From: Chamaecyparis obtusa
Lineage: Eukaryota; Streptophyta; Pinopsida; Cupressales; Cupressaceae
Direction of reading: 5' to 3'
DNA length: 64,000 nucleotides
NCBI GenBank assembly: GCA_027943335.1
Contig: BSBK01007855.1
Span: 62,001-126,000 of the forward strand
A program made the position numbers and the translations under genes. Under the pieces are notes generated by a model that was given only the letters and a program-made list of their open reading frames with translations, searched no databases and was not told the origin of the DNA. This document shows, in pieces, positions 56,871 to 64,000 of the stretch (position 1 is its first letter; each line of letters starts with the position of its first letter).

Positions 56871-57920
56871 TGCACTTGGATATATGTTGAAGACATGTTA
56901 GTGATTCTTCCGTCATGGACACATAGTCTGTTGATCAGTAGAAGTGAAGTAATGCAGTCGTTATTCACCAGTAGTAGTTTCCTATGTTTATTCAGAAGAG
57001 ATGATAAAGATTTTATTGTTTCTAGAGTTGTGCCTATCTTTTGGGTATGCACCCTTGGAGTTAAGCTTAGAGGAGAGTTATTGATGTTCAGTTAAGAGTG
57101 CATGAAGTAATTCATCTTGAGGAGAAAGATCTAGTTTGTTTGGTAGAGTCGATAGTGTGTAGCGTGCGTCTACAATTATCTTATTAAATAGGTCCCAAAA
57201 TGTGTTTTGTGCATAGTATAGCTGACAAAATATTTATCTAAGTTTGTTATGGGTTCTCTAATATGATTTCAAGATGGTTATAATAGGCTGACTTGATTAT
57301 ATCATTTAGAGGATAGATATTTATAGGCAGTCATTTGTGATTGCTTGGATGTGATTCATAGTTGACAGAGAAGAGTACAACAGAGTGTGTGAAGTGTTGA
57401 GCCAATAGAAGAAGGTCTATGTGACTAAGTAAAGTATTTGTGGTATACATTGGAACTGATCCAGATATTAGGTCAAAGCGTAGTTCACCAAGATCTAGAT
57501 ATAGTGTGTATTTGTTATTCAGAAAGTTGTAGCCTTCGCCCCTTTGAGTAGTGAGCTCTTAGATAGTGCATCCTCTCCCCTAATAGGGACAATTGTAAAA
57601 GAATCCTAATAGGGTCCAACCCTTGACCAGGTCTATTATACTTAAAGCATTGTAAAGAAAATCCTAACAGGGTTAAGGATCTTCTAACAAGGATCATAAT
57701 ACACTAGTACAAAATATTAGTGGGTGTCAATTCCCACAGGGGTTTTTACCTATTTGGGTTTCCCCGTAACCAAAATATTGGTGTTGTGTTCATGTGTTCT
57801 TTCATTTTTTTTATGCTTTATGTTTAAGTATACTTAATTGGATAAAAAATTGAATCTCGTAGATAACTGATTCACCCCCCCCCCTCCCCTCTTAGTTATC
57901 TCTTGGGACTATTCCTTACA
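56871..57920 (+). repeat. 5' LTR of copia element I, right part
   Basis: Continues from 43172 after H is removed and ends CTATTCCTTACA just before the primer site. It holds the C-run hairpin at 57862-57900. No second LTR is in the window to confirm its length. Confidence 0.8.
57862..57900 (+). other. C-run hairpin near the LTR end, element I
   Basis: GATAACTGA (57862-57870) and TTAGTTATC (57892-57900) pair over nine positions with one G-T pair. The loop is C-rich. Confidence 0.75.
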
Positions 57921-57934
57921 ATTGGTATTAGAGC
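57921..57934 (+). other. tRNA-iMet primer-binding site of element I
   Basis: ATTGGTATTAGAGC, one base away from the exact initiator tRNA-Met complement, directly follows the LTR. Confidence 0.88.
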
Positions 57935-57977
57935 TAAGTGCCTCAGAGAGAAATTTTAACAGCTTGAGGTTGATCAT

Positions 57978-58486
57978 ATGGCTAAGTCCTAAGTTCAATG
58001 GAGAGAATTATCTTGATTGGAAGAACAAGATGGTGACTCATTTACAGTGCATTGGTTTTGAAGTTTTTGATGTAACTATCAAAGCAGCCAATATTCCTAC
58101 CCTAGAAGACCTTGCAAAGGATGATGCTACTGAAAGGCAAAGTGAATTGTTTCATCAGAATGCTATACCTAAAGAAGCCCTTATCAACACCCTATCTGAT
58201 AGTGAATTTTTAGAGATAAAGAAAGTAGACACCACCCATAAGATATGGAAGCACCTAGAGGACATGTTTGAAGGTGACAAAAAAGAAAAGGATGCACATA
58301 GAAAAACATGGAAGAAAAGATACAATGCATTAGAGATGCTACCTGAAGAAAACATTAGAGCTTATAATCAAAGGATCAATGAAGCAGTTGCTGGAATCAA
58401 GAACAATGGTGGAGAGATCTCAGAGGAATATATTATGGACAAGATGATGACTAATCTCACTCCAGAATATGAAAACAAGATCAACA
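57978..58486 (+). pseudogene. gag: Copia Gag N-terminal part of element I
   Basis: The open frame shows KFNGENYLDWKNKMVTHLQ, HKIWKHLEDMFEGDKKEKDA, WKKRYNALEMLPEENIRAY and IMDKMMTNLTPEYE, typical of plant copia Gag. It is cut at 58486 by TRIM 1 and resumes at 58827 with the same frame content. The frame reported upstream to 57922 has no ATG there. Confidence 0.85.
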
Positions 58487-58821
58487 TATTGAAAAAATAG
58501 TCAGTGCTCCCCTTGGGATTTGCAACATGGCTTAACCGCCTCCTGTGTCTTCTATAAGTCTAGTGGTTGTATCGGACATTAACGGGTTGATCTTTTGGTG
58601 CAACAACAACTACTACTTATAACAAGTGGTATCAGAGCTTGGTCATAGGTTTGAATCCCCTCAGGTAATGCTGAGGGGGAGATTGTTGGAAAAATAGTCA
58701 GCACTCCCCTTGGGATTCGCGACATGGCTTAACTTCCTCTTGTGTCTTCTATAAGTCTAGTGGTTGTATCAAACATTAATGGGTCGATCTTTTGGTGCAA
58801 TGACAACTACTAATTGTAACA
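58487..58821 (+). mobile_element. TRIM 1: terminal-repeat retrotransposon in miniature
   Basis: Two 138-bp LTRs (58487-58624 and 58684-58821) enclose 59 bp made of a tRNA-Met primer site (58627-58638, TGGTATCAGAGC) and a purine tract (CTGAGGGGGAGAT, 58671-58683). The TSD CAACA is perfect (58482-58486 and 58822-58826). The first LTR starts TATTGA where the second has TGTTGG. No coding capacity. It is inserted in the gag of copia I. Movement would need enzymes from another element. Confidence 0.93.
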
Positions 58822-58826
58822 CAACA

Positions 58827-60193
58827 TCCTTGATGAGACCATGCAGCTTACATCTAATTTCAAGAGAGAGACCTTGATCAGAAAAATCTTAGCTTTTGAG
58901 ATTTCAAGATTGAAGACAGAAGCAAAGAGTGAGACAGCCTTCAAAGTAATAGTTCATGGTAAGAAATCTACAAACACTTCCGGTAATTTTGATGATGATG
59001 ATGAAGAGAAAACTTTAGATGATTTTATTGCTATGATTACCAAAAGAGAAAAGAAAGGAAAAGGAAAATATGAAGGTCAATTACCATTTTCATTCTTTTC
59101 ATGTGATAAGATCGATCACTTTGCATCTAAGTGTCCTACTAGAGCTAGAAAGTTCAAAAAGGATTACAAGCCTAAGTACTCTAAGGAATGTTACTATGCT
59201 AGAGATGGATTTTCATATGATGAATCAGGTGAACAAGAAATTGGATTCATTGCTATTATAGAAAAAATGAATAATAATGCAAATCATAAAGATGAGAAAG
59301 AGGAACAAGAGCTAGCATTGATTTCCCAAGCAGATATAAGGACAGACTGGATTATAGATAGTGGTTGTTCACATCACATGACAAGAGATAAGAATAGATT
59401 TGTTCATCTAGACAAATACAATGGTGGCATGGTTATATTTGGAGACAACACTCCTAAACCCATAGTTGGTAGAGGAGCCATCACCTTGGATGGAAATAAT
59501 AGTACTGATGATGTTCTTTATGTTGATGGTTTGAAACATAACCTTCATAGTGTTGGATAAATACTTGGAAAAGGCTGTTAGTTGGAGTTTAAAGATGACA
59601 AATGCATTATTAAAAACAAGGATAGTGTTATGATTGCATCAGGCTCAAAGACAAGAGGTAATGTTTTCCAACTCAATTTAGAAGCAAGTTGTTTTGTTGC
59701 TAAAGTTGTTGATAGTTGTTTGTGGCATAAAATACTATGTCATATCAATTTTGATAACATAGTAAAGATAAGAAATGTAAAGGTAGTAAGAGATCTACCT
59801 AGCATAGAAAGCTAGTTGATACTATATGCAGGGAATGTGTGATGGGAAAGCATGTGAGAAATTCTTGCAAGAGCAAGCACAATTCAACAGAGAACAAGTT
59901 GGATCTGATTCATATTGACCTATGTGGTCCAACTCAAACAAGATCATACTATGGTGAAAGGTATTTCATTTTTTTTTTTGATGATTATACTAGGATGATG
60001 TAGGTTGCATTCTTGAAAGATAAGTCAGAAGCATTTGAGAAGTTCAAAATATTCAAAGCTAAGGTTGAGAATGAATCTGGACTAAAGATAAAATATTTGA
60101 GATCGAATAGAGGAGGAGAATTCACCTCTGATAGATTCTATGAGTACTATGAAGAACATGACATAAAGAGACAGTTAAGTGCACCTAGAACCC
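58827..60193 (+). pseudogene. pol: Gag C-terminus, protease and integrase N-terminal part of copia I
   Basis: In order: Gag helix QLTSNFKRETLIRKI; a zinc knuckle that has lost its first Cys (residues SCDKIDHFASKC, 59095-59135); protease WIIDSGCSHHMT (59349); VLYVDGLKHNL; LWHKILCHINFDNI (integrase zinc domain); then the integrase core with IDLCGPTQT. The second catalytic site reads RSNRGGEF (60100), so Asp has become Asn. Stops at 59558, 59578, 59813 and 60001. The core is cut at 60193 by TRIM 2. Confidence 0.87.
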
Positions 60194-60526
60194 TGTTACA
60201 AGTAATGGTTGTCATTGCATGAAAAGATCAATCTGTTAATGCCCGATACAACCACTAGACATATAGAACACATGAGGCTATTAAACCATGTCACGAATTC
60301 CAAAGGGAGACATTGGAAGTTAGTCCAACAATCCCCCCCTCAGTGTCACCAAAGGAGATTCAAACCTATGACCAAGCTCTGATACCACTTGTTACAAGTA
60401 GTGGTTGTCATTGCACCAAAAGATTGACCTATTAATGCCCAATACAAACACCAGACTTATAGAACACATGAGGCTGTTAAACCATGTCACAAATCCCAAA
60501 GGGAGATGTTGGTGGTTAGTCCAACA
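60194..60526 (-). mobile_element. TRIM 2: second copy of the TRIM family, opposite orientation
   Basis: Two 137-bp LTRs (60194-60330 and 60390-60526) enclose 59 bp with the primer site (60376-60387) and a purine tract (60331-60343) on the minus strand. The TSD AACCC is perfect (60189-60193 and 60527-60531). LTR sequence matches TRIM 1 when reversed (start TGTTGGA, CTCCC, GACATGG, ends TTGTAACA). It interrupts the integrase of copia I between its second and third catalytic residues. Confidence 0.93.
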
Positions 60527-60531
60527 AACCC

Positions 60532-62588
60532 CTCAATAGAATGGAATTGCAGAAAGAAGGAATAGGATCATCCTTGATACAATGTGCACCATCATGATTG
60601 AAGGAAAAGTTACACACACCTATTGGAGAGATGCAGTCAATACAATAGTCTACACCATCAATAGAATTCAATTGAGGCTTGGTGCTGATAAAACACCATA
60701 TAAGCTATGGTTTGGTAATGTCCCCATAGTAAAATACTTCAGAATCTTTGGAAGAAAGTGCTACATCAACAGGGATGAAGCAATAGGCAAGTTTGATGCA
60801 TGAAGTGATGAAGGTATTTTCCTTGGTTACTCTACTAAAACTAAAGCTTATAGATGTTTCAATTTAAGATTGAAAAAGATCATTGAAAGTGCTCATGTTA
60901 AGATTGATGAAAATTTCATGGTTAAAGAAAGATATCATGATTACTCAACCATGATTGAAGAAGAACCTAGACCCTCCACTAGTGAGATATTTATTGAAGA
61001 AATGTTTGATAGCATTGATGTGTTATTCAATGACCCTGAGACAAGTGAAGAAGAAACTCCTAAGACTGATGAGTTAGCATCAACTAAGGTTAAAAAGTTT
61101 ACATCTAGAAACCATTCCAAGAAAGAAATCATTGGAGATCAGAGCGACAAAGTCTTAACAAGATCACAAGCAAACAACTCAGCTAACAATGAAGCAGTAT
61201 GTTTACTATCTCAGATTGAACCTTTAAGTGTTGAAGATGCTTGTAATGATTCAGATTGGCATGATGCTATGAAAGAAGAACTTGATCAAATTATTAAGAA
61301 TGACACTAGGGAACTGGTCCCAAGACCTAGTGATAAGAATGTAATTGGAACAAAGTGGATATTTAGAAACAAGATGAATGAAGATGGTAAAGTAGTAATA
61401 AATAAAGCAAGGTTAGTATGTAAAGGATATAAACAAAGAGAAGGCATTGATTATTTAGACACATTTGCACTTGTGAGTAGATTAGAAGCTATTAAGTTGT
61501 TTCTAGCTTATGCTATAGTCAAAAACTTCAAAGTTTATCAGATGGATGTCAAGTCAGCATTCCTAAAAGGAGATTTGAAAGAAGAAGTATACATTGAGCA
61601 GCCAAAAGGATTCACCTTATTAGAAAGACTTGATATGGTATGCAGATTGAAGAAGGCCCTCTATGGACTTAAGCAAGCCCCTAGAGCATGGTATGAGAGA
61701 CTAGATGGATATCTAACAAAGATCAGATTCAAGAAAGGAGCAATAGACTGTAATCTATTCATAAGAGAGACATCTAAAGGTTTACTACTTGTAGCTATAT
61801 TTGTTGATGACATTATCTTTGGTGGTAATGACAAACTTAGTGCTGAATTTTCTACAGAGATGTAAAATGAATTTGAGATGAGTATGATTGGTCCTATCAA
61901 ATACTTTTTGGGTTTAAATGTGCAGCAGACAGAGAAAGGTATTTTCATTAACCAGTCCAAGTATGTGAAGGAAATATTAAAGAAATTCAAGATGGATGAT
62001 TGCAAGCCAGTAGGGACTCCCATGATTTCTAGATGCAAGCTTATAAAAGAATATGACTCACTAGTAGTAGATATAACTTTGTACAAGTCTATGATTGGCA
62101 AACTTATTTATCTTACTCAGACTAGACCTGATATTTCCAATGTAGTTGGCATAGTTGGAAGATTTGCAATAGAGCCTAAACAAAGTCACCTCATGGAAGT
62201 AAAAGGGATATTTAGATACTTGCAAGGCACTATAGACTATGGTCTATGGTATCCTAATTTAGAAAATGTTGAGCTTCATGTGTACACTGATGCAGATTGG
62301 GTAGGATGTGTTGATGATAGAAAGAGTACATTAGGTGGAGTAGTGTTTCTTGGTGATAGACTTGTCACCTGGACAAGAAAGAAACAAAATTGTATTTCTC
62401 AGTCAATAGTAGAAGTGGAATATGTTACAACAACCTTGAATTGTTCTACAATTGTTCGGCTCAAGCAGATGATAAAGGATTTTGGAATTCAGATTGATTA
62501 TCCTATTGTTATTCACTATGATAACACTAGCACTATCAATATGTCAAAGAACCCTGTGATGCATGCAAAAACAAAGCACATTGAGATT
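60532..62588 (+). pseudogene. pol: Integrase end, reverse transcriptase and RNase H of copia I
   Basis: The frame continues with NGIAERRNR (third catalytic Glu, after a TAG), then YKLWFGNVPIVKYFRIFG and [15 protein letters not shown]. Reverse transcriptase follows: [60 protein letters not shown], the catalytic [11 protein letters not shown] (61800), and MSMIGPIKYFLGL. RNase H has VYTDADWVGCVDDRKS and VIHYDNTSTINMSKNP. Similarity ends at KHIEI (62588), short of the usual C-terminus. Stops are at 60803 and 61863. One frame of 331 codons (60870-61865) and one of about 237 (61878-62588) are intact. Confidence 0.9.
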
Positions 62589-64000
62589 GTTAGGGATTTT
62601 TCTTGTGGGGTCAAACTTGGCAAGGGTATGGGCTAGATTCTTAGTTAAAAAAGGTCTCCAAGTTTGCAAGAAAAGCCTAATTGATGAGGATTGGATAAGA
62701 TCCTCCTTCTGCTTTGAGCTCCATAGGACTCAGGTAGGTATTGCCTATGAAATAGGTTACTATGTTTCAAGTAAGCTTTAAATTAGTGGATTAGGTCTTC
62801 ATTGTCATGCTATTATGTTCCTCAAATCTATTTCAATAAAAGATAATTTTGAAAACAACTGAGAATACCCTGTTGTAGAATATGACAAATGAAACTACAA
62901 ATGTAATAACATGAACAATGGCTTAAGGATGATGAATCCTTCTTCTTTTTGTGAGAAAATCTCAAGGAAGGTTAACCTTTGATTATCTCTTCAAGGAATC
63001 AACAACTATGAACTATGTGACTTCAGGGACAGTCCTATCTATTTGGTGCATGAAGATAAAAGGAAAAATGTATGGGTAATAATAAAATTTTGTGCTTGAT
63101 GACTGAAAGGTAATTGTATAACAGAAATCAGACTAGTTCTTAATCCTTTGGGTAGAAAAGTTTAGCATCAATCAATAGAGGAATTTCAAGGAAATACAGT
63201 AGTATGCCTTCCAAACTACATACAATTTAGATAGAATGCCTGACAGACTATCTTCTCAATCCTAGGTTGTTATCATCAAAATCTCAACAGATGTGTTCAT
63301 TCCTTGAAATTGCACATGAGGATTTAATCCTTTCCTTGAAAGAAGCTCATGAAACAATTAGAGTAATTGCCTGACAACTAGTATGTTTTATATGCCTTAC
63401 AAATAGAAACATACAAGAACAAACACAAGGCTAACAGACAATAATAGAAACTAAGATAGAAATTGTATTGTATTTCATGAAAAATGTATCAATACATACA
63501 ATGAGAAGCTCTTTACTCAAAGACTTAGACCCAAAATGAGAAGTCTGCTATGAAAACTTGTACTTTTTTCATTTAGCATCAAGAGAATTGCTCATAACAT
63601 AGCAACCATAGGAGCCTTCTAGAAAATAGGAATAGGAACTCGTGTGGAACCAGAGAATAGAACCCCTTAGATTACCAAAAATTGGAACCCTTCCAAAATC
63701 AAAAGTACTACCATATATACCACTAGTCACCTTAGAATCCTAAACAAGTTAGGATGCAACAAGCTACGAATGACTAGGGCAAGGGTTAGGGTTTCACCCA
63801 CCAACCCAACTAAACTTAATCAACATTTACTGCACTAGGGGAAAACCAAGCAACCTCGAGAGATCAGACCCAAGATTGATATTTATTAATGGGAAATCTT
63901 TGAAAATGTACCAAAGATCATGAATTCACCATGTTTATCAATCTGATCATTCACCTGCAACATGCCTCGAGCAACACTTACTCGCTCCTTCATAGCACAA
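62588..64000. other. Unassigned sequence at the right edge
   Basis: Copia similarity stops at 62588, where TGTTAGGGATTTTTC begins. That has the start expected of an LTR, so this could be the left LTR of another element running past the window. AATAAAAG occurs near 62836. No purine tract, primer site or second copy is present, and the ORF 62563-62781 mainly reads through the joint. I see no gene. Confidence 0.4.

Larger units (their letters stand above)
42913..62588 (+). mobile_element. Element I: Ty1/copia retrotransposon with nested insertions, 3' end lost
   Basis: A 5' LTR of about 1.31 kb, split into 42913-43172 and 56871-57920 by gypsy H, is followed by a primer site, gag, protease, integrase, reverse transcriptase and RNase H. 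Two TRIM elements sit in gag and integrase. The RNase H frame breaks at 62588 and no 3' LTR is seen. It appears to be inserted in element E (flank TAAAT), but the matching duplication cannot be checked. Confidence 0.85.

Noticed and set aside
58627..58660. Possible tRNA gene
   Set aside because: Only a primer site and a T-arm-like word are present; no cloverleaf can be drawn.
1..64000. CRISPR arrays, bacterial operons, rRNA or organelle genes
   Set aside because: No spaced short repeats and no prokaryotic or organelle gene content; all long features are plant LTR elements.

Overview
This 64-kb window is AT-rich eukaryotic DNA made almost entirely of LTR retrotransposons stacked inside one another. 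I found no ordinary cellular gene. The retroelement types (Ty1/copia with an initiator-tRNA-Met primer site, Ty3/gypsy of the Tat type with two RNase H domains, a chromodomain gypsy, TRIM elements) and the long nests point to a large-genome seed plant. A conifer or other gymnosperm would fit, but the sequence does not prove it.

Layout. 1-1184 is a truncated LTR of the copia family called A here. 1185-4014 is a broken plus-strand ORF of unknown function that is open right up to that LTR. 4905-7262 (G) is a minus-strand Tat-type gypsy gag/protease fragment. 7263-11697 (F) is the 3' half of a minus-strand copia element. From 11698 to 42912 there is a five-level nest: a plus-strand coiled-coil/zinc-knuckle element (E) holds a Tat gypsy (D, minus), which holds a non-autonomous element (C, minus), which holds a related deletion derivative (B, plus), which holds a nearly complete copia element (A, minus). 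The A, B and C insertions are each flanked by a perfect 5-bp target-site duplication (TSD). From 42913 a plus-strand copia element (I) carries in its 5' LTR a chromodomain gypsy (H), which itself holds another non-autonomous element (J). I also carries two TRIM elements of one family in opposite orientations. I breaks off at about 62588, and 62588-64000 is unassigned.

How the parts relate. B, C, J and E belong to one class of large elements that keep LTRs, a primer-binding site and a polypurine tract but encode no protease, integrase or reverse transcriptase. In C and J they encode a coiled coil with four zinc knuckles (ORF1) and a large uncharacterised coiled-coil protein (ORF2). B, C and J share with the autonomous copia elements A, F and I the same LTR-end architecture: a tRNA-Met primer site (lost in the truncated F), a hairpin with a C-run loop just before the LTR end whose stem covaries between families, and, where the 3' end is present, two purine tracts upstream of the 3' LTR. 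This suggests, but does not prove, that copia machinery mobilises them in trans. Every protein-coding region is interrupted by stops or frameshifts, so nothing here looks autonomously active, although A is close.
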